A DNA stretch of 64,000 bases, taken from the NCBI GenBank assembly GCA_013368325.1, contig JAACJK010000164.1:1054001-1118000 (forward strand). Reading direction: 5' to 3'. The notes beneath the pieces are model-generated. The model searched no databases, had not been told where the DNA came from, and saw only the letters and a list, made by a program, of their open reading frames with translations. The translations under genes and the position numbers were made by a program. Every line of letters begins with the position of its first letter. Position 1 is the stretch's first letter. Of the stretch, positions 19,510 to 30,745 are shown one piece after another. Source of the DNA: Ephemerocybe angulata (Eukaryota; Basidiomycota; Agaricomycetes; Agaricales; Psathyrellaceae).

Positions 19510-21177
19510 CGACGCGGCGTAATGAAAGAAACACAAAGTACGATTGAGAGAGAGAGATTAAATCTGAAGTATACAAGCTAGAGAAACTAAGTGCTACACT
19601 GTTTTACTTTTATAATGTGACCCCCTTGGTCACAGTCACGCCGCCTACGATTTTCCTTCAATTTTCTAGGGTGCTGAGTTGTGAGGTTGCGAGGCTTGAG
19701 TCGGTTGTTGCTTGGTTTTGCGCTAAGTTGGAGCGGCGCAGCATGCCGAGGATGCTGCTCCGTTATTGATGACCCTGGTTTCCTTTTATGGTGACACGGG
19801 CTTATCCCTCTCGCGCTTGGACTCTCCGTTGGGGAGCTCCCTTGCATTTCGAGGGACTCACCCCTGTTATTCCTGTTTATCCTCTTCTGTTTGTTGTCGG
19901 ACAGCCTGGGGCTGACGAGACCGCCTCGCGTGAAATGCCTAAGTCTGAAGCCGCCCAAGCCGAGATTCGGGTTTTACCGACGGGGTCGGGAAACTCCGAG
20001 TGCCGCGGGTGCCGTTGCTCCTGCTGCCTGGTATCCCGGCGCTGCCTTGCCTTCCCTTGCTCGATTGAGCAGGGATCCTTTGTTTGAGAATTCAGACGGC
20101 CTGACTTGCTACCCGACTCGCCAGGTGTGGTACCCTTGGATGGCGAGGAGGGGTTTGTTGTTGCTGGCGCCCTAAGTGTTTCGCTCGCACCAGGACTCTA
20201 AGACCTTTCGTACACGACTTGTCAAACCGCTCAGTTACCCTGAGGCGGCTTCAGTACTAATCCGTCTTACTAGTGATTACCAGTATCCCCTACTCAAGCG
20301 GCGTCTGAAGTGCTCCCTTTTGTCTCAGCCCAGGTTCTGATCTTGGAGGCCAATGTAAGCGGTGTAGTACTTAGTGCTCGAGTCTCGGTGCTACGACCTT
20401 CGCACATACGACCGTAAAACTGCGAAAATAGTCCATGGTCGTATCAGCGGCGATGGTCACCAAACCTGACCTAAAAGCCATTGGTCAATTCCTAGCGACC
20501 ACTGGACGATTCACAACAGCCAACAGCCATCAGCAAAGCTCAGCACAGACAGAACAGGGCCCGGTAGCCAACTAGATTGGGAGAGTGGAGGCAGGGCTTC
20601 ACCCCTCCTCCCCTCCTCCCCCTCCCCCCATTTCCTTTTCCATTCTCTCTTCTTTTCATCTAAACCTGTCTTTATACCTGCCTCTCCCATTCAAATAACC
20701 CTTTATAATTCTCTTTTTCTTTATAATCATATCGTCCAATAATCTTCCCCATCTTGCCATTGTACTTTACACCTTTATGTTTTACACCCCTTCACTTCGT
20801 TCCCACCTTACGATACACTAAACCACTATAATCCCTCACCCGACCTGCGTTGGGCACCTCCCGAGAGCCGACCCAACGAGCACTCCGTGCAGGCTCTCCT
20901 GAGCGGACAGGTGCACGAAGAAAAGCCAGGCTGCATTCAACCTTGCAACAATAAGAAGCCGGCCCGCCACCAAATGCTGCTCGTTCAAATGGTGTTTCCT
21001 TGCCGGACCTGCAGGGGACTTGAGTAGTCCGTCGTAGGGGCCGAACGAGAGCAGGCAAACCTAATAGGGCATTAGAGGCCTGTTACAATTGATGTACAAA
21101 TGTACTAGATAGACAGGTCCGACATGGGGTTCTCCCCGCGGACAATAAACACGGAAAAAAAAAAAAAAAAAAAAAAC
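19510..21177. other. Non-coding stretch ending in poly(A)
   Basis: No supportable gene. Visible structure: a GC-rich half (19.8-20.6 kb), an inverted repeat ATACGACC (20406-20413) facing GGTCGTAT (20437-20444), a pyrimidine-rich run (about 20595-20700), and a run of about 22 A at 21154-21175 directly followed by C and then the end fragment of a TIR element. A poly(A) run at this point suits the 3' end of a retroposed sequence, perhaps LINE- or SINE-derived, but I cannot identify it. Confidence 0.5.
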
Positions 21178-21243
21178 CCCCCACTGGATTCTTTGTGGAG
21201 TCCCCGTGGAGTCCATGCGAACAGGTGGAGGAGTGTGAAGTAC
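21178..21243 (+). mobile_element. End fragment of a TIR element
   Basis: Short remnant ending GGAGGAGTGTGAAGTAC, the same 3' terminus as the other TIR elements here, preceded by GTGGAGTCC-type motifs. The rest of the element is absent; the left side abuts the poly(A) run. Confidence 0.6.
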
Positions 21244-21909
21244 TCCCAAAAGATCATGGAGTCGATTATCAGCAAGTGGTCTGGGGGGGCCAGTTCCTCC
21301 AACTTCATGCCCTCAACGGGTTGATTCTTTAGCATACACCAAGAGTGGTACCTAGCTTAATCCTGTGGCAGATGATAATTACCTGTATGAAGTAGCTGAT
21401 GCTGCGCATGGCAGTGGATGCTCAGTATTTTGCCTCACATATTGAATGAAATTCTGCTGGGCTGAGCTAAATATGTTAGCATACTCTCCAATTTCAACAA
21501 TAGATGTCCTGGAGTATTTATAGATCACTTAGATTTAAAATATATTTCATTGCCTTTGACTAGTTATTGTACATGATGGAGCTCACTCCCAAGTGTCAGG
21601 GGAGCTTAAGATAGGTGTGTGGGCATGCTGGGGAGCAGTGGAGAGCAATACAGAAGTCCAAGAATACAAGGGAGGGCCAAGAATACAAGGGAGGGCCAGT
21701 GAGCGATAGTGAGCCTCATAATAAGCATAAATTAACAAGAGGTGTGAAGAGAAAGTGCACTTCTTTGAACAACTCTAGACTCTGCCAGTGAGGGGTTTGC
21801 ATTCATTAAAGTAGCTTAAGAGAAGTAGCACTATAAAGAGTGTGCTCTCAAAGTGGTTTATTTAGAAAGGTGCTACAGGTACTTTAATTCTTTAAATCAC
21901 TCAACTACA

Positions 21910-22326
21910 ATGCCTTTTATGGAGAAGCCAGATCCCGAGTTTCTACCCGCTAACCTATTTCAAGTAAGGGATAATGCCTACAATGCCTACAACCACTGTC
22001 TTAACTTAGAGCAGGAGGAAGGATGGAATATGGTGGCTGGCGACCTCGAGCAGGATTACTCCACAGATACTATGCAGAATATACTACCTGTCATTGTTGC
22101 TTCTGTGCTGGGCCATGACTTGCATCTCGCTTCTAGCAAGGAGAGCTGCCAAGTTTTAGTGCGAGAGATTCTAGACTGCAATACTGATCGGGAGTTGCTG
22201 GCTGGGCTTGGTCATGTGTATGTCTATGGGATGATTCATGTTTGCGAGTATCAGTTTTGTCACCAGTCAGTGCTTGTGTTGCCATTATTCAGACTTATAG
22301 TTTACACAATTGGTTACATTAATTAA
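21910..22326 (+). pseudogene. Fragment of an HNH-nuclease-like fungal protein
   Basis: An open frame begins MPFMEKPDPEFLPAN and continues with a helical stretch (NAYNHCLNLEQEEGWNM) and CQVLVREILDC...LLAGLGHVYV. The spacing resembles the N-terminal part of a large agaric family that ends in an HNH endonuclease domain, but no HNH motif follows and the frame ends in unrelated sequence. It lies in AT-rich decayed DNA. The family assignment is tentative. Confidence 0.35.
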
Positions 22327-25300
22327 AGCTATTTCTTGAAATTTAAGTAGTGTAGAGGCTGGTTTTGCAATGGGCAGCATACAGATATCTCGAGCTTATT
22401 GGGTAGCACCTGAAAGGGGCCAAAGAGAAGTCAGTAGGCAGAAGATGAAGAAGATAGAACAACAAGGGTTTTTACTTCTACACTGTCAGCTCACTAATAA
22501 ACACTGTAAAGAAGAGGTTCTGACTTTTCTTCATTCTTGGTATGATTCAACACTTGCTGTCCCCTATTACCTGCTTCCGATATCAGATTGCACATTTTAC
22601 AGTGCCTAAGAGGAGCATGGTAGTCACTAACCTATGTCTGGGTTTCTAAGCATTAAGATAGTATAGAATAGGCCCTTTTTTTTGATGATCTCCTTGACAG
22701 ATTGGTGAAATTCATAATATGATGGCTTGAGAAGCAGCTGAGGATGCAGAGGGTTCTTATCAAGATTGTGTACTGGCGAGAAATCTATAACTTTGATTTT
22801 GAATCCACTGCTGCCAGGTGTACAATCATTACCTGCAGGCATAAAGAGAAGGGAGACTATTTAGTTTTTCATTAATAAATATTATTAAAGATTACTACCT
22901 TCATGCAGAGGCAAGTCAGCTGGCTCATTTGACTTGACAGTACAGCTTGAGAATGGGTTGAATTGGTCTACCTTAGCTGGGTATTTCTGCTTCCACAAGA
23001 TGTTGTAAATTGCATTGAAATATTTGCTGTAGGGCTGGCTGTCCTGAAATCTCTTCAAATGCTCTATGTTCAAAGGTCAGTAGACTTGCAATTAGAGAGT
23101 AATATAAAACCTACTTTGCAGCCTCCCCTCCTCTGAGTCATTATTATCTTGAGAATGCATTAAGACAGAGAGTATCATGATGATATAACACAGTATTCTT
23201 GCATATCCTTGAACTGTTCAAGACTAATTATATAGATATATGCCATAGCACCTTGCAAAAAAAGAAATACTTTGTAGAATTTTATCCTAAGCTCCTTCTC
23301 TAAGGTAGATTCATTCTCCTATATCAATTGCTTCAGAGTCTTAATGTTGCTATGCAAAGGTATAATAACTTTTTTTTTGATCAGCCTCAGTTTGATAGAA
23401 AGATTGAGTTTGAGAAGGCCATGCATAATATAATTACAGTGCGATACTGGATCCATTAACAGCATATGTAGCCTCTGCATTAGGTGGCCATGTTCACAGA
23501 AAGAGCTTCATACAAAAAAAGAATCAATATACTAGACATAGTTTCATTTGTTACGAGTACATACTGCCAATCTTTGGCTTTGCTAAACAGCTTCAAGACT
23601 TTGCACCCTGCTTGAAGGCCAAATGCAGAGCATAATGTACCATTTTTTGATATACTTAAATTGGTGTTCACTGGGGTACTGCTGGTATTAAGTATGGCTT
23701 TTTTAGCTTGTATAAACAACTAAGATAGTGCTAAAATTCTGCTATATCTAAAGACTATTTATTTGCCTATTACTGAGGAGGTTGAAAATATCACTCTGAA
23801 GATCTTGTCACCTATTTTGCAGATATTCTCACTCTACAGCTGATATGAAATTGACATGCATATGTATTTGGTGGCTGAGGAAGTGGAGCTTGCTCTGCTG
23901 ATGAACATAATCTGTTGAATATCATAATTAAATCTGCCTAGTAGATGGCCTCAGGGTTATCAGGTAATGTCAGCTCTACTAGTCTCTTACCTCATGCCTC
24001 AGCAGTCTCGCTATCAAGAGCCTGCATATTAAGGCTCTCAGAAAGCTATTCGAGGAGCAAGTGAGCACACATCAGTTTAGTAGTCCAACTATACATATAG
24101 AAGGAGAATTAGATGCAGCTAGATAATTCTGAAGGCCACTTTGTGAGTAGGTGAGTCTATAAAAAGGGGACGGCTGGCGAGGCCATCTAAGAGAGGACTA
24201 GAGCCCTCTGAAGAAGGACTAAAGCCATCTGAAGGAGGACTAGCAGAGCAAACATGGGAGAAACTGCATCTTCGAGTGGAGGTGTGGACATAGAGCATGA
24301 AAGAGTCAGCAGCACCTAATTAGTGAAATCAAATTAGTATAGAACAGATGCTGAGGGAGATTCTTTAGTAGAACATACCTTAGCGAAAGTTTCTATAGCT
24401 CTTTGGAGTGCATTTATGCTTGTTTCTTTTTCTGAAAATAGCCCATCTTCTAAGGTGCAGAAAAACACTGACAGCTAGTATCAATTCTAAGTGAAGGGCA
24501 GGTAGCAGATTTGTTTATTTAGAAGAAATAGGACTTCAGATATTAGAGTCAGAGAATATCAATAAAATAGACCCTATCTCACTACAGTGGTACGTACTTG
24601 AGCATGGGCTACAACTGTCTTATTTAAATTATTATGCAACTGCATCCAAACCATGTTTATTAGCTTCAAATATGTTTAACATTATCTTTGAAGAAATAGC
24701 AGAACTCTTACTAGTAAACTACAAGGATCTCAGAAAGAATGGCATCTGGCCTTGCATCTGGCACATTTAATAACTGTGTAAATGGGTCATTCAATAGGTT
24801 ATATCATCTCATTTTTTGTGATCTCGCTGCATTTCAATTGAGAAGTAGCAAGGGCTTGCAGCATCTTGACACTTGCTGTTTTTCTGGAACCATCCTGTTT
24901 TCATATCAATAGAATCTTTGAAGTTTCTCGGAGGCATGGGTCTCAAGTTCTTCTTACCTGAGCCAAGCCTCACAGTCTAGCTTGAAATAGCAATCTCGTG
25001 ACTTGAAGAAGGAAACTATAGAATGGAAGTGAAATTGTGTCCTAGCTCCCATCTACTATAAGAGTTGATTACTAGCACATACATATAGGTCTCAGGTTCA
25101 ATTCTGGGGCATGACATTTATTTTCTTTCTGTCAAAAGTAGAGATCATAAGAGTTCACATGGACTTCACATAGACTCCATGTAGACTCTACTAGCTTGGA
25201 AATGAATGTAGACTAGCTGTGAAGGAGAGGTAGACTGATTGTAGAGGAGATATAGACTATATATGGACTCTACAATGAGTCTACTAGTCAGAGTTCATAA

Positions 25301-25960
25301 AATACCCAGAGTCTAGACTAGTAGACTCTGGGCAGTCCACGTAAACTCTATGTAAACAGATGGAGACTATGGAAGGATATTGAGCATAGGTATCACCTTT
25401 TAGCTCTAGGATAGAATGATCCTTTCTCAAAGATTTTAGAATTAGATATGCAACTAGTCTGATCACAAGAGAATGGCTAGTAATGAGTTTATTTCAGGCT
25501 TTGCATGTTAGGACTCAGACTATCCAGCCTACTCTTGACTGCAATCTCAATTCAGTCTTTTCAAATGCCCACCGTACAACTATATTGATGTGCTATATAC
25601 CTCCAAGCACTTGATATATCTAGATTTTGCTTTGTATATTGTAGTATGATCAATTATTTGGAATTTCCTATTATTCTTTCTTTTATTGGCAAAAATTGAA
25701 GCAATCATGGGAGAAAAGCATGCATTCTGCATTTCCTGTACAGAGGGAGAAATACAGCGAATATACAGGGTGTGTCAGAAGCTGTATGGGCATTTTTGGC
25801 CTCCTTTTATATATTTAGACCTTGTTGAAGATACCATAGATACTTAAAAGAATTCAACAATACCATAGATTCTTGTAGTAAAGGGATAAATACATCTATC
25901 TGTTGAAGGACAATGCTCATGTCAACGTCCTCTCATCTAGATACATATCTTTTCAACGTT
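22327..25960. other. AT-rich decayed DNA, ORF scraps only
   Basis: AT content is clearly higher than in the flanks. Minus-strand open pieces at 22627-22842, 22885-23073 and 23480-23719 could be exons of one decayed gene, but I recognise no domain. A 21-bp unit is repeated twice plus a partial third copy at 24203-24253 (AGGACTARAGCC...). From 25140 to 25330 short motifs of the AGACTC/AGTCTA type recur on both strands, suggesting an old relative of the TIR elements. Nothing else supportable. Confidence 0.5.
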
Positions 25961-26551
25961 TTTCCTCTTTATGATTCACCATTCGCCCTTGCTCACTTTT
26001 GCTCACTTTCACCTATTCGCGCTCATAGCTGTGCACTTATTGTTCATTCATCATTCTTATCTTTACCTCTACCATTCTCTCATCGATTCTAGCATTCTAT
26101 TCGTTTCATCTATTGTTCTATTGATATACATCGTTCTATTGTTCTCAATCTATTGTTCTCACTTCTATTGTTCCGTAGATTGATCATTGTTCTCATACAG
26201 TATATAGTCAACACTGTAAGTGGTTGAGTCCCTATCGAACTTTTCCCACTCATAGGTGCATATCATGTATGTCATTTAGTTACTATCAATCTGATCGAAC
26301 TCTTTCCACTCACAGTGTGGTCATACTTATCTAAACCTAACGGTTTAATAAGTTATGAGCCCCAGGCTCCTCTGATACCCCTATCTGTTTATTAGACACT
26401 GCTTATCCGCTATCACTGCCCGATTGATTACTGTCCTTGGCATCTCTCCTTGAGTATCATTTATCAAGGAGCTACAGTGCGGTGTCCTGGAAGAAAGGGG
26501 AGTAAAGACTGACCATTATTTCATCCGAACGATTCTCCGCGCTGACAAGCA
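25961..26551. other. Pyrimidine-rich stretch, possible LTR remnant
   Basis: A run rich in TTCTATTG/TTGTTC (25.96-26.2 kb) is followed by two related sentences, TCGAACTTTTCCCACTCA (about 26238) and TCGAACTCTTTCCACTCA (about 26298), about 60 bp apart. No coding frame. The texture resembles a decayed LTR, but I found no paired copy. Confidence 0.3.
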
Positions 26552-26815
26552 GTTCAGCAAGAGTTCACTGGAAGTCCAGTGAAATATCTGCAGACTTCTG
26601 CTGAACCCTTACTGAATATACTGAACTGAACTGAACATTTTGGATTCCTGTAGGAATTCCAGCAGGCATCTGGTGGAAGTTCAGTAGAAGTTCAGTGAAC
26701 TTCCACTAGACTTTGTTTTATAAAATCACTTTTGGTAAACATTCACTGGAATTCCACTAGAATTCTACCAGTCCTACAGGAGTCCTACAGGAATCCTGGA
26801 GGAGTGTGAAGTACA
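26552..26815 (+). mobile_element. Truncated copy E of the 871-bp element
   Basis: Matches the last about 265 bp of copy A (from about 17511 onward), with small differences such as a duplicated AGTTCAGTAGA-type motif. It ends GGAGGAGTGTGAAGTACAG. The 5' two thirds are absent. Confidence 0.85.
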
Positions 26816-26823
26816 GGGCTTGG

Positions 26824-27071
26824 ACAATGGCATCGTGCCACCACTTGCGCGTATAGAGACCATGCTTAGCCACCAGGGCGTCTGCACAGTCCCATAAAGC
26901 CTGGTGCTCCTCTGCAATGGCTTCGGCGATGATCTCGCGAACTTCCAAATTCTGGGCCTTTCGGGCTGCCTTCTCGGCGCTGGTCAGCTTGAGGTGTTGT
27001 GCTGGTCGGCGATGGATGAGCTTGCGGGTAGGCTTGCGGTTGACAGAGCTTTGGCGGCCAACAACAGTCAT
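26824..27071 (-). pseudogene. N-terminal gene fragment between TIR elements
   Basis: A minus-strand frame starts MTVVGRQSSVNRK at 27071 and runs through a helical, charged segment (LTSAEKAARKAQNLEVRE) to KWWHDAIVQAL. It then passes into the terminal repeat of element E, which adds foreign residues before the stop at 26757. The fragment is about 83 residues. It resembles the N-terminus of an uncharacterised repeat-associated protein family of agarics, but I know no function. Confidence 0.4.
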
Positions 27072-27131
27072 GCTGGGGAGGATAGAGAATGAGTCTGACT
27101 CGACACGCAGATGGGAGGGGAGGAGAATTCG

Positions 27132-28002
27132 CTGTACTTCACACTCCCCCAGGATTGCTGTAGGACTCCTATAGGACTGGTGAAATTTCGGTGGAATTCC
27201 AGTGAACTTTTACCAAAAGTGATTTTATGAAACAAAGTCTAGTGGAAGTTCACTGAACTTCCACCGGACACCTGCTGGAATTCCTACAGGAATCCAAAAT
27301 GTTCAGTTCAGTTCAGTATGTTCAGTAGGAGTTCAGTAGAAGCCTGCAGATATTTCACTGGACTTCCAGTGAACTCTTGCTGAACTGATAGTAGATTGAT
27401 ACAAAACTTTATTTATTCATATTATTTGATGCTTCTCATACAGGCTGACTAATCATTCCCACAAGTCTTTTTCATCATTTTTTCCTATTATAGACGTGTC
27501 TTTCACAATCTTCTTACACTCCTGTCTCAAAACTCAGCCCTCTGCAGAAATTAGCCCATTTTATAACCTGCACATATTCTATTTTTATCTCAAAACTTGA
27601 TGTTCGGAAAGTATTTTGCATTTTTTGGCACCATTTCTTGGAATATTAGGTAAGTTTTTGATGATATCAGCATCAAATTATGATGGCTATCCATTTATGT
27701 TAAAATCCCTTCATGTTTTTCTCACACCTTGCTGGTGTCCTGTAGAACTGTTCTATAGGAACTGTCCTGCTGAACTTTCCAGTTGACCAGGAGGAATTCC
27801 AGTGTACTGAACTCCTACTGAACCATGCTTTGGCTGATACTGAACTCCTCCTGAACTGAACTGAACTCTGGTGAAAAATCAGAACTTAAAATTTGGCAGG
27901 AGAGTTCAGTGGAATTCCAGTGGAAGTTCAAAAAGTTCACTGGAATTTCACTGGAATTCCTACTGAACTCCTACAGGAATAATGGGGCAGTGCGAAGTCC
28001 TC
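27132..28002 (-). mobile_element. 871-bp non-autonomous TIR element, copy B
   Basis: Inverted, near-identical copy of element A: the same 871 bp and the same ends (CTGTACTTCACACTCCCCC at 27132, GAAGTCCTC at 27994-28002). Internal blocks match A almost base for base, for example the stretch around TCAGCCAAAGCATGG. With A it makes an inverted pair about 9.4 kb apart. No flanking duplication is visible. Confidence 0.88.
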
Positions 28003-30136
28003 ATCAGCTCTACCAATGCCATTGTAAGGACATTGACATCCAACTCACATTGCTTGGTGGGGACGAACTCCACTTGATCCAGAGCTTCAATAACTGGGTG
28101 ATCTAAAACAGCAAAGAAAATCAGATAAGGGCTTGGTAGGTTGGTGTTCAGAATCGAGTTAAGCTTGACACCCCCTTGGTTCTACAAGACGACTACAACA
28201 CTTACCACGACCTTGGGCTCATTTCAACCATTGACAGTTTTAACGTTGCAGTGCCAGCACTGGGTGCAATCACTAGCCTCCAGGTGATTGCTGCATGGGG
28301 CCACACACTGAAGATTACATGTGATTGTGATGCCCTGGACTGGTACTTGGAGAAGACAGCAAGATTCAGGTCATCCACCTGAGCCTCTTCATGTATGTTC
28401 TCTGTCACTCTTCACCAGTGCCCTGCTAACACAGAGCAGCAAAGGGGTCCTTTTCCCTTTACTTTTTTCATACTTAGAAAGCTATCCCCTGAGCTCATTG
28501 AAGACCTTGGAATGGTTGGCCCAACTGCCTTATTCACAGGCACCTTTGCTCCACTCACCACTGCCACACCTATTCCCTAGCACTGGCTCCCCAAGAGCTA
28601 TGGAGGTAGCTTTGAGCATACAAGATGCGGTATGTACTGTATACATTCCAGAAACACAGTTTAATGACTCCAACCCAGAGCACTGGACCTTTATCTTGGC
28701 TCATTTATTCTAGAGTGCATCATCTTAAGCCAGGCAATGAGTGAGGCTGCAGAGAGGACATTGTTTCTACTGCCCATATTTGCTCTACTCTGCCCAACCT
28801 CCCCAAGCAAAAGGTGGCTTATATGAAAGATGACCATTTCTTCTAGACCTACATCATTGCAGAGATATGGGAGCAAGGTGCCATTCTTGGAGGATCAGAG
28901 TCCAGGTCTAAAGACTCTTGGATTAGCCCTCAATTCCTTTTGAGCTCATAACAAGGTACCATCCTCCTTTAGCATTTATACCTTGCAAATAACTGTAACA
29001 TACATTAACATACAACTACTCAAGATCTTGAAACAGTGCTTCCACAAGAATGCTAAGAGAAGCATCAAATAATCTCTGCAAATAGGTAAAGCATTCCCTT
29101 TCCTCCTTTCCTCCTCAGTTGGGTTGTTTGGATCTATAGACAGAAGCATATCAATCTTTGCAACCATCTCCTAAATGCCTTGGCGATCCTTGACCTCTGC
29201 CGCAGCTCCTGCTATACTAAGCTTGGACTTGTACATACAGTTGCCCAGCAACCATACAGCTGAGTAGCTAGAAGGGGCAATGTGGGGTGCGAGGTCAATG
29301 TCAATGGTGTGGTTCTCGTGCTGAACAATGTGGCTCCCAGAGTGTATGCTCAAGATAGTTTTCACCATCTGGTAGAGGTACACATTCTTGACGAGTGCTG
29401 CATCCTGCATCCCGGAATGGGTCGAGTACAGTACATCGACTTTCTGGAAGACCTCTAGATAATGATTCTAGATATAAGTGACCACTGTCACAAGGGGGGG
29501 AGGGGGGAGGGGGGGGGAAGGGGTGGGGCTGGCTAGGTGAGCACCCACCATGTCAGTATAGAACTTGTAAAGGAACAAGTGGGACTTGCTATTAGAGCAA
29601 CATTGTTATTGACTAGCCCACCTGTAGTTTCCAAGTTTGCTGCAACCCCAGCAGTTGATGGATGATTCAAGGTTCCTTGAGCCTGTGATATATTGGCATA
29701 GCAGTTATATGCAGGCCACATACATACCTGAATAGAAGTTATCAAGGCTTGTATGGCTGGCACGACGGGCATCCCTGAGATATCTGGTGTCTCCTTCACT
29801 GAGTTGCTAACATTGTAATATATCTTACTGGTTCGACCAGATAGATTACATAAAATAATCCTTCAACTTCTTCAGAGAGGCCAAATTCCTGAAGCGATGG
29901 GCAAGTGGCAGAGGAATAAGGGACAAGAGGGTGAGCTTCATTGATAGAGATATGCTTGAGCTCATTGTAGCTCTATACAAATTCAATAGAATCTTGGTAA
30001 TTGGTCTTTGGTTCATCAACAAGAGTAGGAGGAGGAGAATTGGGAATAGCGACAGTCAAGCTATTGCGGATAGGGGATGGCAGGCAGGCAAATGGCGAGT
30101 CTTCAGACTTGTTTTCAAGAATCTTCAAGGCCTCCG
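28003..30136. other. Decayed repeats; guanine-rich run
   Basis: Open pieces occur (for example 28176-28382 plus and 29171-29410 minus) but none gives a recognisable domain. A purine run at 29494-29527 contains four or more G tracts (GGGGGGG, GGGGGG, GGGGGGGGG, GGGG) and could form a G-quadruplex. Probably old transposon DNA. Confidence 0.45.
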
Positions 30137-30745
30137 GAGGACTTTGCACTCCCCCATAATTCCCACAGAACTCCAGCTAGACTTCCACTGGAAGTCCAGT
30201 GGACTTGCTAGACTTTCAATAGACTTCCAATAGACTTTCTGGATCTCTGCTGGACTTTTAGTCTAGTAAGGGGGTGAAATTGCTATGTTTATACAAAATA
30301 AAAATAAAAAGTCTAGCAAGAGTCCAGCAGGACGTCCAGTAGGAAGTTGAGCAAGATGTTCAGCAGGAATCTAGCAAGAATCTGTTTTCAAGTGTAGCAA
30401 GACACTTAAACTGGATATGAATTGTTTAAAGTCCAATAAAAGTTCAGTAAAAGTCCTATAGGAGTCCACTAGAAGACCAACAGATAGCAGATATATATGC
30501 AAGTTATCACAATATGAATTAAATTACCAAAGTACTATAAGAGTTTAGCTAAACTCCAACTAGACTTGAACTGGGCTTTCAAGACTTCTGTTGGACTCCT
30601 GTTGGACTTCCAGTGGACTTCCAATGGATCTCCAATACAAATGCACCATTTATGGTAAGTCCAGCAGAAGTCCATTGGAAGTCCACCGGAAGTCCGACGA
30701 ACAAGCCGGAGTCCTACAGAACTCCTGGGGGAGTGTGAAGTACAG
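30137..30745 (+). mobile_element. 609-bp TIR element, copy C
   Basis: Begins GAGGACTTTGCACTCCCCC and ends GGGGGAGTGTGAAGTACAG. Its interior is packed with AGTCCA/TGGACTT motifs on both strands. It is closer to element D than to A and B: the last 130 bp (AAGTCCATTGGAAGTCCACC...) match D. No target duplication is seen. Confidence 0.8.

Noticed and set aside
20406..20450. Sequence beginning like 5S rRNA (ACATACGACC...)
   Set aside because: Similarity stops after about 25 bases and the internal control region is absent; it is better described as an inverted repeat.
20792..21058. Minus-strand 88-codon frame resembling rDNA-antisense ORFs
   Set aside because: I could not match it to any rRNA segment and it has no protein domain; treated as chance frame in GC-rich DNA.
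25055..25115. tRNA-like stretch with a B-box-like GGTTCAATTCT
   Set aside because: The acceptor stem does not pair well and the A box is poor; at best an old SINE head, so not called as tRNA.
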